From: Armatimonadota bacterium
GTDB taxonomy: Bacteria > Armatimonadota > Fimbriimonadia > Fimbriimonadales > ATM1
Direction: 5' to 3'
Length of the DNA: 13,666 bases
Assembly: GCA_013816225.1 (NCBI GenBank)
Contig: JACDEQ010000031.1
Span: 1 to 13,666, forward strand
Part shown: positions 1-6,454 of the stretch, piece after piece
Layout of the letters: each line of letters starts with the position of its first letter
Position numbering within the stretch: the stretch's first letter is position 1
Translations under genes and position numbers: made by a program
Notes under the pieces: generated by a model
Told to the model about the DNA's origin: nothing
The model's database searches: none
The model's input: only the letters and a program-made list of their open reading frames with translations

Positions 1-477
1 GTGCAGTGCCAGCAGGTATTCCTCGAACTCCTCGCTGAGCCGCTCGAACATCGGCGCTTCGGCCGCGTGGCCGCCGTAAACGAATGTGCTCACCAGCCGG
101 TAGCTGGTTTTTCCCTGAGCGACGTGGTCGATGAGTCCTGAGGCGGCGCCGCATCGCCTGAGAATTGCCAGGTGCTCCGGGAAGAGACCCGCCCAAAACA
201 TGATCGTGTCGCCGACGTGCTTGTGGACTTCGCGTTCGCGCTCGAAGCTGTTCGCTCCCAACAGCACATCGCCATCCGCGATCAACTCGACGATGTCGTC
301 GCCTTTGTCGCTATCCAAAGCGAGCGCGTCGGTGTGGATGAATTCGGTTATGAGCGTGCTGAGATAGTTCTCGACGGTGTTGTCCGCCAATCGCAGCCTC
401 TGCTTGACGCTGTCGTGCAGGAGGCCCCGGAAATAAATTCTCAGCGGGTGGTCGTCGCTTATCTTCGTGCGTGGCAT
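1..477 (-). CDS. Conserved protein of unknown function, 3' part missing at window edge
   Basis: Reading the minus strand from an ATG at 477 gives 159 open codons that leave the window at base 1 with no stop, so the C-terminus is missing. The start is supported by GGAG six bases upstream (484-487). The product begins MPRTKISDDHPLRIYFRGLL and is soluble and rich in charged residues, with no signal peptide or membrane segment. It contains a helix-like stretch with VENYLSTLITEFIHTDAL (about residues 35-52), then HKHVGDTIMFWAGLFPEHL (about 85-103) and LIDHVAQGKTSYRLVS (about 115-130). From memory, this order (layer of helices, HxHxGDxxLFWxGxFPE, then the GKxSYxxAS segment) occurs in uncharacterised proteins of Acidobacteria, Planctomycetes and relatives. 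No catalytic motif is visible and I assign no function. It is the last visible gene of the four-gene minus-strand operon. Confidence 0.8.
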   Translation of the reverse strand, partial: MPRTKISDDHPLRIYFRGLLHDSVKQRLRLADNTVENYLSTLITEFIHTDALALDSDKGDDIVELIADGDVLLGANSFEREREVHKHVGDTIMFWAGLFPEHLAILRRCGAASGLIDHVAQGKTSYRLVSTFVYGGHAAEAPMFERLSEEFEEYLLALH

Positions 478-488
478 CTTTGGCTCCA

Positions 489-502
489 GGCTCTGCCGAG
501 CC
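489..502 (-). other. Small inverted repeat just upstream of the ribosome binding site
   Basis: GGCTC and GAGCC flank a 4-base loop immediately before the Shine-Dalgarno of the downstream minus-strand gene. A second GAGCC copy (482-486 on the other strand) includes the GGAG itself, so two mutually exclusive pairings are possible. There is no T-run, so it is not an intrinsic terminator. A five-base stem is short and may be chance. Confidence 0.25.
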
Positions 503-545
503 GGACTTTGAACTTAGGACGTTGCGCAGGAGGCAAGGGTTCCGC

Positions 546-1280
546 CTAAAACGAGACGGCGTGGTCCTCTTCGAAGCCACACATGATGTTGAGCATGTGC
601 ACCAGTTGCGCCGCGCCGCACTTTCCGTTGGGGTCCGCGATCACGTCGACCCGGAGTATCGCGGTATCGGGCTCACCTGGACTGAGGATGAGCTGGTACA
701 TGGCCCCTGGTGTTCCGCGTACGAGCTGCGGGCCCCAATCGCCGCCTTCGTGGCGGCGGACAAAGAAACTGCGCGCGAAGCATTCGTCGTAAAGGTCGTC
801 GATCTCTGAAGAGCTTTGGGGGACGCGAATCTCCGACAGGCTGGTGGCGATCAGGCAGCCGTCGAGGTCCATTGGGTTTCCGGTGACGGCTGCTCCTTCG
901 ATCCAACCTTCGGTCTCCAGCACGCGGTTCACCTCTTCGTAGTTATCGTCGAATGAGAAGACAAACGCGGGCCTATCCGTAAGCATGGCTGCTTTCGCAA
1001 GGGGCGCTACCGCAATGGCTGCGAGGGTTGCAGAGGGGCCAGGGCAGGATGCCATATCGGCGCAGACGAGGGGGTTGTTGTCCATGAGCTCTGCCAGCCC
1101 GTAAGGGCCGTGGACATACGGGTCTCCTTGCAAAACCTGGCGATTCCAACCGTTGCGCCCGAATTCGATTTTGTTATTTACAGCCGCTTCGAAAGCCGCT
1201 ATGCGGATATGGGCGTGCCGTGACAATATCGCCTCGAGGGCGGGCGATCCCGCCGCTCTCGCCTCAACCGTTTCCTGCAT
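546..1280 (-). CDS. Shortened ArgC-like (N-acetyl-gamma-glutamyl-phosphate reductase family) protein, probably not a reductase
   Basis: The product is 244 residues against roughly 310-350 for ArgC. Family landmarks are recognisable in order: YGLAEL (60-65, compare YGLPEL), CPGPSAT (79-85, at the place of the active-site NPGCYPT), APLAKAAML (92-100), PMDLDGCLIAT (136-146, compare PxxRGILAT), LYDECFARSFFVRR (163-176), VRGT (188-191) and GAAQLVHMLNIMCG (222-235, compare GAAGQAVQNLNLMLG). The nucleotide-binding GxxGxxG loop and most of the Rossmann domain are absent. The catalytic Cys position is occupied by Pro82 and the catalytic His of PHLxP by Thr133. ATG at 1280 is the only plausible start, because an in-frame stop lies at 1290-1292. 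An AAGG-like Shine-Dalgarno precedes it. The gene follows the membrane pair by 14 bp. The homology is my reading of motifs, and the loss of activity is inferred. Confidence 0.8.
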   Translation of the reverse strand: MQETVEARAAGSPALEAILSRHAHIRIAAFEAAVNNKIEFGRNGWNRQVLQGDPYVHGPYGLAELMDNNPLVCADMASCPGPSATLAAIAVAPLAKAAMLTDRPAFVFSFDDNYEEVNRVLETEGWIEGAAVTGNPMDLDGCLIATSLSEIRVPQSSSEIDDLYDECFARSFFVRRHEGGDWGPQLVRGTPGAMYQLILSPGEPDTAILRVDVIADPNGKCGAAQLVHMLNIMCGFEEDHAVSF

Positions 1281-1294
1281 GCGCCCTTCTTACC

Positions 1295-1972
1295 TCACGC
1301 GAACATCTTTCCAAAGAAATCGTTCACGACAAACCAGACTCTTTCGATGAGCACGGCCATCCGAGTCATGATCGTGTTTCCGAAGTAGACGCCGAAACCG
1401 ACCATGAGCCAAAAGCGGCCGATTCGGCTGCCCGCTTTGATTATCGGATTCCTTTGCTCGAAAATGAAGAAGAAGTAAAGCAGCACGGAGACGAGAGCTA
1501 GCAGGAAGAGTGAGTTATTGAGCGATCCCCAGAAATCTAATCTGCTCCCCTCGCTGATCACGATCGGACTGCGGAACGAGGTGGCAACGAGTGGCATCTG
1601 CTGCGTGAAGTTGTTGCGCAGAGCTTGGCCTGCCGATGCCCCGAGAATCACCCCCAGGACGAGTCGCATGAGCCACTCGCCCCTCTTGAAATAGAGGCCG
1701 TACCAACAAAGACCCAAGACGAGTGCGGACCCGCCGAAAATGATTCGCCCGGTGTCTCCGGCCGCAATCGCCTCCTGAAACGGAACTAGCCATCTGGGCT
1801 CCAGCAATTCCACCCACGTGACCACCGCGGTGAACCCAATCGTGAGGCCGAGAAGCAGGTGTTCACCTACACGATAGAGGCGGTTTTCGCGCCAGAGAAG
1901 GCTAAGGATGGCGATGACGGCTCCCGCGGCGATCCAATCCCCAACCCTTTCGAAAGTGATTTCCGCGATCAT
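1295..1972 (-). CDS. Six-helix membrane protein of unknown function, partner of the upstream gene
   Basis: The 225-residue product has about six hydrophobic helices, near residues 10-26, 36-54, 78-94, 99-117, 149-170 and 184-204. Distinctive segments are RVGEHLLLGLTIGF (34-47), SLNNSLFLLALVSVLLYFFF (about 149-168) and GRFWLMVGFGVYFGNTIMTR (about 185-204). From memory, proteins with this RxxEH, INN/LNN-LYFFF and GRxxLMxxFGxxFGNT pattern recur in bacteria and archaea beside a partner like the 288-residue neighbour. Neither family has an assigned function that I know of. The ATG at 1972 overlaps the neighbour's stop in an ATGA arrangement, so the two are probably translationally coupled and made in similar amounts. 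A transporter or membrane scaffold is possible, but no transport motif is seen. Confidence 0.85.
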   Translation of the reverse strand: MIAEITFERVGDWIAAGAVIAILSLLWRENRLYRVGEHLLLGLTIGFTAVVTWVELLEPRWLVPFQEAIAAGDTGRIIFGGSALVLGLCWYGLYFKRGEWLMRLVLGVILGASAGQALRNNFTQQMPLVATSFRSPIVISEGSRLDFWGSLNNSLFLLALVSVLLYFFFIFEQRNPIIKAGSRIGRFWLMVGFGVYFGNTIMTRMAVLIERVWFVVNDFFGKMFA

Positions 1973-2835
1973 TTCGGCAGCCTGTTCTTGGCGATCTGGC
2001 CGATGTTGCCAATGATAATCGCGAGCAGGATCAACAAGTGGCCTGCAGTCTGGCCGACGAGGAACTTGCTGGCGTAACCCTTCTCGCCGATCGCTTGCTC
2101 ATATTCGCCCCCGCCGCGAGACCCCACGAGCATGCCCTTGATCGTTCCCGAGCTTACGAACGGGTAGAGCACCGTGCTGGTGATGGCTGCCACACCGGTC
2201 AAATATGGAGTCCTGGCCGAGTAATGGAAGTACGTGATGTATTCGCGGAACTCGCCGTAGCTGATCGATATCGCGAGCGCCCAGTCGTCGGCGGTCATGA
2301 CGTCTTTGAGCCAGGGGTAAGTCTCTACCTTGTGTCCCAGGTCGTCTGCAATGGCTGTTCCTGGGAAGTTTCTCGAGAGGCTTTCGATCGCGATGGATTT
2401 CGGATCGGGGAGTTTGAATCCGACCGAAATCCAGTCTTTCCCATACTCCTTTGCGCACTCGGCGGCGAGTTGATCCATAACCGGTCTGTAGAAGCGTGGG
2501 CCGAGCGCATTGCCGCTGATTAGAACGAATTTCTGGTTTTTTCGAAAAAGATGCCGGACGACACCGTAGAACTGTGCGCGGAGCTCGCCGATCGTGCCCA
2601 TGTCCCAATCGCTCTGCAGGAGAACCGGTTTGCGCCCGTCGAGCTTTTCGATCGCGTCGTAAAAGCCACGAGACTCGCGGCTCAGTCGGATAGTAAGGGG
2701 GGCTTGTATGAAGCTGGAAAGGATAATGGCAATGATCAAGGCGAGATAGAGCCAACGGCGATCCAGATCAGCCAGTTTTACAAGCCAACGCAGCACGAGT
2801 GTAGAGTTCGCCGTCGCGGGGATCGTTCCTTGCAA
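1969..2835 (-). CDS. Membrane-anchored protein of unknown function, partner of the six-helix protein
   Basis: The 288-residue product has one N-terminal membrane helix (about 28-46), a soluble domain of roughly 200 residues, and a C-terminal hydrophobic helix (about 266-281, HLLILLAIIIGNIG). The soluble part starts with a VLLQSDWD strand (71-78) and contains HLFRKNQKFVLIS (95-107), an alternating strand-helix pattern like a Rossmann-type fold. STVLYPFVSSGTIKGMLVGS (220-239) followed by GGGEYE is the most characteristic stretch. The first start is TTG at 2835, with no Shine-Dalgarno. No ATG, GTG or TTG occurs further upstream before an in-frame stop at 2908-2910. A GTG at 2796 (residue 14) is an alternative. 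It is the first gene of the minus-strand operon. The soluble domain may face the cytoplasm or periplasm; topology is not settled by sequence alone. Confidence 0.82.
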   Translation of the reverse strand: MQGTIPATANSTLVLRWLVKLADLDRRWLYLALIIAIILSSFIQAPLTIRLSRESRGFYDAIEKLDGRKPVLLQSDWDMGTIGELRAQFYGVVRHLFRKNQKFVLISGNALGPRFYRPVMDQLAAECAKEYGKDWISVGFKLPDPKSIAIESLSRNFPGTAIADDLGHKVETYPWLKDVMTADDWALAISISYGEFREYITYFHYSARTPYLTGVAAITSTVLYPFVSSGTIKGMLVGSRGGGEYEQAIGEKGYASKFLVGQTAGHLLILLAIIIGNIGQIAKNRLPK

Positions 2836-2876
2836 TACGGCACTACGACGATTACGGGGTAAATTGCGTCTCAGCT

Positions 2877-2889
2877 TAGGGTACCTAAG
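2877..2889 (+). promoter_or_regulatory. Candidate -10 element close to the doxX start (possible leaderless start)
   Basis: TAGGGT at 2877-2882 matches TANNNT and lies 7 bases before the ATG at 2890, so a transcript would begin at or very near the start codon. The same bases include AGGG, which could instead act as a weak Shine-Dalgarno. CTTAGG-GTA-CCTAAG (2875-2889) also forms a short perfect inverted repeat here. No good -35 is visible. Confidence 0.35.
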
Positions 2890-3342
2890 ATGGACAGGGA
2901 AGATCGCTCAATAGATATGGCGCTCGTTGTGCTCCGGCTTACGCTCGGAGTAGTTATGATTGCGCATGGTCTGCAGAAGGTCGGCGTGGTTGAGGGCGGT
3001 GCCGCGAGCTTGGGAAACCAGATCGAGATTTTCGGAAAGATGGGGATTCCGGAGTGGCTCGGCTATTTATCGATCGCCGCGGAGCTGCTCGGCGGGCTTG
3101 GAGTTTTGTTAGGGCTATTCGGCAGAGTAGCAGCCTTTGGCATTGCCGTGAACCTTTTCGTCGCAATTGCGAAGGTCCATGTCGATAAAGGGCTGTTCGC
3201 GCAGGGCGGTGGTTTCGAATTACCGCTCGCCTTGTTCACCATGGCACTCGCCCTGCTCTTCACGGGAATGGGCCAATACTCAGTCGATGCGGTGATGGCT
3301 AAAACGATGGACAAGAGCATCGGGACGGGTGGCAGGTTCTAA
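2890..3342 (+). CDS. DoxX-family membrane protein
   Basis: The 150-residue product has the DoxX layout: a first helix with LRLTLGVVMIAHGLQKVG (about 15-32), a loop ending in GIPEWLGYLSIAAELLGG (about 52-69), and further helices near 57-77, 80-97 and 110-128. The HGLQK motif after helix 1 and the AELLGG in helix 2 are typical. Members are small inner-membrane proteins, some linked to quinol oxidation or thiosulfate metabolism and many without known role, so substrate and partner cannot be named. The ATG at 2890 is preferred. An internal ATG at 2917 would still keep all helices but has no ribosome binding site. queF follows 18 bp later. The gene is divergent from the membrane-pair operon across 54 bp. 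Confidence 0.85.
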   Translation: MDREDRSIDMALVVLRLTLGVVMIAHGLQKVGVVEGGAASLGNQIEIFGKMGIPEWLGYLSIAAELLGGLGVLLGLFGRVAAFGIAVNLFVAIAKVHVDKGLFAQGGGFELPLALFTMALALLFTGMGQYSVDAVMAKTMDKSIGTGGRF

Positions 3343-3348
3343 GTTCGC

Positions 3349-3360
3349 CATAATCTGAGG
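3349..3360 (+). promoter_or_regulatory. Candidate -10 element before queF
   Basis: CATAAT at 3349-3354 lies 6 bases before the queF GTG. The same 8-mer CATAATCT sits at the same distance before trpB on the minus strand. This would give a leaderless transcript starting inside the doxX-queF gap. GAGG directly abuts the GTG and is too close to be a normal Shine-Dalgarno. No -35 match is seen, so this rests on the -10 alone. Confidence 0.35.
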
Positions 3361-3708
3361 GTGAGCGGCGATATCTTAGAGACATTTCCCAATCCGGCGC
3401 CTGAGCGCGACTATGTGATCGAACACGTTGGGCAAGAGTTCACGAGTGTCTGCCCCAAGACCGGCCAGCCAGACTTCGCCACGATCACCCTACGCTACAT
3501 CCCGGATCATTTGTGTGTTGAACTTAAGTCGCTAAAGTTGTACTATTTCAGTTTCCGGAATGAAGGAATCTACTTCGAGGCCGTTATTAATCAGATTCTC
3601 GATGATTTCGTCGCCAGTTGTGAACCGCGTTATGCGCAGGTGGAAGGAGATTTCAACGTTCGAGGCGGGATTGCGAGCAGCGTGACCGCCGAGTACCGCA
3701 AGGAATGA
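3361..3708 (+). CDS. queF: NADPH-dependent 7-cyano-7-deazaguanine reductase (preQ0 reductase)
   Basis: QueF reduces preQ0 to preQ1 in the cytoplasm, a late step before insertion into tRNA on the way to queuosine. The product is 115 residues, the short unimodular type (YkvM-like). The nucleophile region SVCPKTGQPDF places Cys31 and Asp38 with the same spacing of seven as the catalytic Cys55 and Asp62 of the Bacillus enzyme. The family NADPH-binding motif appears as ELKSLKLYYFSFRNEG (54-69), and PRY plus RGGI occur near the end. The N-terminus is shorter than in Bacillus, but begins at the same ETFPNP/ESFPN landmark. The GTG at 3361 is the first usable start after the doxX stop. The stop overlaps the first possible mutS2 start. 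No other queuosine gene is in the window. Confidence 0.95.
   Translation: MSGDILETFPNPAPERDYVIEHVGQEFTSVCPKTGQPDFATITLRYIPDHLCVELKSLKLYYFSFRNEGIYFEAVINQILDDFVASCEPRYAQVEGDFNVRGGIASSVTAEYRKE
3700..3704 (+). promoter_or_regulatory. Ribosome binding site that decides the mutS2 start
   Basis: AAGGA lies directly against the ATG at 3705 but six bases from the ATG at 3711. The latter spacing is normal, so 3711 is the better start. The site is inside the end of queF, so queF and mutS2 are likely coupled. Confidence 0.55.
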
Positions 3709-3710
3709 CG

Positions 3711-6065
3711 ATGCCGCCGGACGCTTGGACACACGCCGAAACGGCTCTGGAACTGCCTCAGGTTATCGACCTCGTGGCGGCGTTTTGCGAGACCGACCTA
3801 GGTGCAGCCGAGCTTCGGGATACAAGGCCGTCCTTCGACCGCGCGCTGATCTCGCCGCGGCTACAGCAAACCGGTGAAGCAGTCCATGTGCTCGAATTGG
3901 GTGAGACACCGGTGTACTCGAACGCCCGGGACGTTGGCCATGCCGTGGCATTCGCGGGCAAGGGCTCCGCATTGCCTGGCACGGAGCTCTACCGGGTCGC
4001 GGAGACGTTAGGCGCGATGGCACGGCTTCGGAAGCATGTCGCTGCGTCCCGCGAGAACGCTCCTGGGCTATGGACCATCGCCCAACGGTTGGCATATCTG
4101 CCAAAGCTAAAAGAAGAAATCGAGACGGCGATCGGGCCCGACGGCGACGTGTTGGACGGAGCGAGCGCGACCCTCAAGGCCATTAGAGCTCGCAAGACGA
4201 GCCAACTGCGAAAGATCACCGAACGGTTGCAATCGCTGATTTCCGGTTCGCACAGATCCTATTTACAGGAGGCTTTGTACACCCAAAGGGACGGCCGCTA
4301 TGTAATTCCTGTGAAGGCACAGTTTCGCGGAAAGGTTCCGGGCATCGTCCACGATTCGAGCGGATCTGGGCAAACGATCTTCGTAGAACCCGAGGTGATC
4401 GTCGGCGAGATGAACAAGCTGCGCGAACTCGAGGGCGCGGAGAGGGAAGAAGTCGAAAGGATATTGGCCGACCTCGCCTCCAAGGTGGGGCATTCGTCGG
4501 AGGAGATAATTGTCGGATTATCCGCGTTAGCGGAGCTTGACGCGATATTTGCAAAGGCCCGATACTCCTTCGCAGTAAAGGGGTGCGAGCCGGCAATCGA
4601 GGACGGCCATTTCATGAGCATTAGAGAGGGCCACCATCCACTTATCGAACGACATTTCTCGGTGCCGCTCGATATCGATATTGGCGGAAAATATAAATCG
4701 CTTATCATTACCGGCCCAAATACTGGCGGAAAAACTGTATGCCTTAAGGCGATTGGATTGTATTCGCTCATGATCGGGTGCGGGATATTTCCTCCGGCGA
4801 AAAGAGTCGCGTTGGGTCCATTTACCGGCGTGTGGGCGGATATCGGCGACGAGCAGAGCTTGCAGCAATCGCTCTCCACATTTGGCGGCCATTTAAAGAA
4901 CATCGCGAGAGTATTTAAGAACGCCTCGTCCGGAGCATTGTGTTTGTTCGACGAAGTCGGCGCCGGCACCGATCCGCGTGAAGGCGCAGCCTTGGCCAAG
5001 GCGATTTTGACGGAACTACTGAACCGCGGCGCAGTTATCGGCGCGTCGACTCACTATGGTGAGCTCAAGGAATTTGCACTGACGAACGACCAGTCGACTT
5101 CGGCAGCGATGGAGTTCGACCTCAAGACGCTGAAGCCTACCTATCACCTGATTCCCGGGGCGACAGGCTCAAGCCATGCATTCGAAATATCACGCCGGTA
5201 CGGAATACCCGATCAAGTTATAGTGATTGCAGAAGAGATGATTGGTAGCGAAGGCGCCAAAGACCGTGAAAAGTCGAATTACTTGGACGAATTGATTCGC
5301 GAGGCGCGAGAGGATCGGGCGGCGGCAGACGCACAAAGGATGGCTGTCGCGAGCCAAGTTCAAGCCCTCGAAAAGCAAAAACAGGATGTTCGTGAAAAGT
5401 TGGAGACCGTCAGATCTCAGGCGGAAGAAGCGGTGTCAGAGGCGGTTCGGGACGCGAGAGACAAATACAGGCGCCTGACGGAAATGATTAGCGCCTTAAA
5501 CGTTAGCGGTTCGGAAAAGGAAGTGCTTCGCGAGGAAGCGCGAGCAATCGAGAGGGGACTTTCAACCGCAAGGCAGGAGCTTAAAATGCCGAGGGAGGCA
5601 AATCCTGAGGTTTTGTCCGTAGGGATGGAGGTGGGAGTCCAAGGGCACCCGCATATCGGCAAGATTCTCGAGATAGGAAAATCCGGAAAAGTCATTGTGC
5701 AAATAAATCAATTGAAAATGGCGGTGCGTGCCGATGACGTTTCGCCGGTCAATCGCCCGTCCATTGGAAAGAAGGCGGCAGTCGTGAGGAATCCAAGCTC
5801 TATGTCCCGATCAGAGAATATTTCTTCGGAGTTGGTAATTCGTCAGATGCGGGCGGAGGACGCAAAGGATGCGCTGGATCGATTCTTCGACGATGCGGCG
5901 CTCGCGGGCCTGGAGCGTGCACGGATCGTTCATGGAAAAGGCGATGGCATTTTACGACGAATTGTGCGGATATCCCTTGAATCCAGAAAGGACGTTGCCG
6001 CGTTTGGCGAAGCGCCCGCAGACCAGGGAGGTAGCGGCGTGACGGTTGTGGAGTTTCGCCCGTGA
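3711..6065 (+). CDS. mutS2: Endonuclease MutS2 (MutS-family ATPase with Smr domain)
   Basis: The product is 784 residues, the usual length for MutS2, which lacks the mismatch-recognition domain of MutS. It acts on branched DNA in recombination control and, in Bacillus, on collided ribosomes. The N-terminal core and clamp region includes RDGRYVIPVKAQFRGKVPG and VHDSSGSGQTIFVEP (about 195-230). The ATPase has Walker A GPNTGGKT (335-342), Walker B CLFDE followed by GAGTDPREG (about 412-424), and a STHYGELK switch. A long charged coiled coil covers about 520-610, and a small KOW-like barrel about 628-668. The Smr domain keeps HGKG (741-744), but its LDLRG-type motif reads LVIRQ (708-712), so nuclease activity may be altered. 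A start at 3705, overlapping the queF stop, is the alternative. The stop overlaps the cdd start by 4 bp. Confidence 0.96.
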   Translation: MPPDAWTHAETALELPQVIDLVAAFCETDLGAAELRDTRPSFDRALISPRLQQTGEAVHVLELGETPVYSNARDVGHAVAFAGKGSALPGTELYRVAETLGAMARLRKHVAASRENAPGLWTIAQRLAYLPKLKEEIETAIGPDGDVLDGASATLKAIRARKTSQLRKITERLQSLISGSHRSYLQEALYTQRDGRYVIPVKAQFRGKVPGIVHDSSGSGQTIFVEPEVIVGEMNKLRELEGAEREEVERILADLASKVGHSSEEIIVGLSALAELDAIFAKARYSFAVKGCEPAIEDGHFMSIREGHHPLIERHFSVPLDIDIGGKYKSLIITGPNTGGKTVCLKAIGLYSLMIGCGIFPPAKRVALGPFTGVWADIGDEQSLQQSLSTFGGHLKNIARVFKNASSGALCLFDEVGAGTDPREGAALAKAILTELLNRGAVIGASTHYGELKEFALTNDQSTSAAMEFDLKTLKPTYHLIPGATGSSHAFEISRRYGIPDQVIVIAEEMIGSEGAKDREKSNYLDELIREAREDRAAADAQRMAVASQVQALEKQKQDVREKLETVRSQAEEAVSEAVRDARDKYRRLTEMISALNVSGSEKEVLREEARAIERGLSTARQELKMPREANPEVLSVGMEVGVQGHPHIGKILEIGKSGKVIVQINQLKMAVRADDVSPVNRPSIGKKAAVVRNPSSMSRSENISSELVIRQMRAEDAKDALDRFFDDAALAGLERARIVHGKGDGILRRIVRISLESRKDVAAFGEAPADQGGSGVTVVEFRP

Positions 6066-6454
6066 GCAGCCACTTGCGCGAAGCAGCGGCGGCCGCCCGA
6101 GAAGTGGCTTACGCTCCCTATTCGGGCTATATGGTCGGGGCGGCGGTTTTAGGCTCAAATGGACTGGTCTACGCCGGTTGCAACGTGGAGAACCCTTCCT
6201 ACGGTCTTTCAATTTGCGCAGAAAGAAGCTCCGTTTTCCGCATGGTATCCGACGGGTGCAATGAGGCCACGGCTTGTGCGATCGCTACCGCAAACGGTGC
6301 GCCACCGTGTGGTGCGTGTTTGCAGGTCTTATCCGAGTTCGCGTCTGATTCGCCGCAATTCAAGATTTTAATGGTCGATGAAGTGGGGCGGGTCGATGAG
6401 AAGACGCTGGCCAACCTCTTCCCGGGCGGGTTCAGACTTCGAGCAAGTTCTTAG
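6062..6454 (+). CDS. cdd: Cytidine deaminase
   Basis: The enzyme deaminates cytidine and deoxycytidine to uridine forms in pyrimidine salvage, in the cytoplasm. The 130-residue product fits the short homotetrameric type. All family motifs are present: YAPYSGYMVGAA (17-28), GCNVENPSYGLSICAER (39-55) and PCGACLQ (82-88). Zinc ligands are Cys52, Cys83 and Cys86, with Glu54 as the proton shuttle, matching the three-cysteine Bacillus type. The GTG start at 6062 overlaps the mutS2 stop (GTGA) and has GGAG eight bases upstream, so it is the last gene of the queF-mutS2-cdd operon. Its last 23 bases overlap the end of the convergent RmlD-like gene. Confidence 0.96.
   Translation: MSSHLREAAAAAREVAYAPYSGYMVGAAVLGSNGLVYAGCNVENPSYGLSICAERSSVFRMVSDGCNEATACAIATANGAPPCGACLQVLSEFASDSPQFKILMVDEVGRVDEKTLANLFPGGFRLRASS

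Noticed and set aside
172..549. Plus-strand open frame of 125 codons at the left edge
   Set aside because: It is antisense to the minus-strand gene that starts at 477, which has a ribosome binding site and a protein pattern known from other phyla.
2875..2889. CTTAGG-GTA-CCTAAG as a regulator operator
   Set aside because: The arms are only six bases, one copy exists in the window, and it coincides with the -10 candidate, so chance is a sufficient explanation.
4298..4999. Minus-strand open frame of 233 codons inside mutS2
   Set aside because: It lies opposite the well-conserved MutS2 ATPase core and shows no family pattern. It is a mirror of GC-biased codons.
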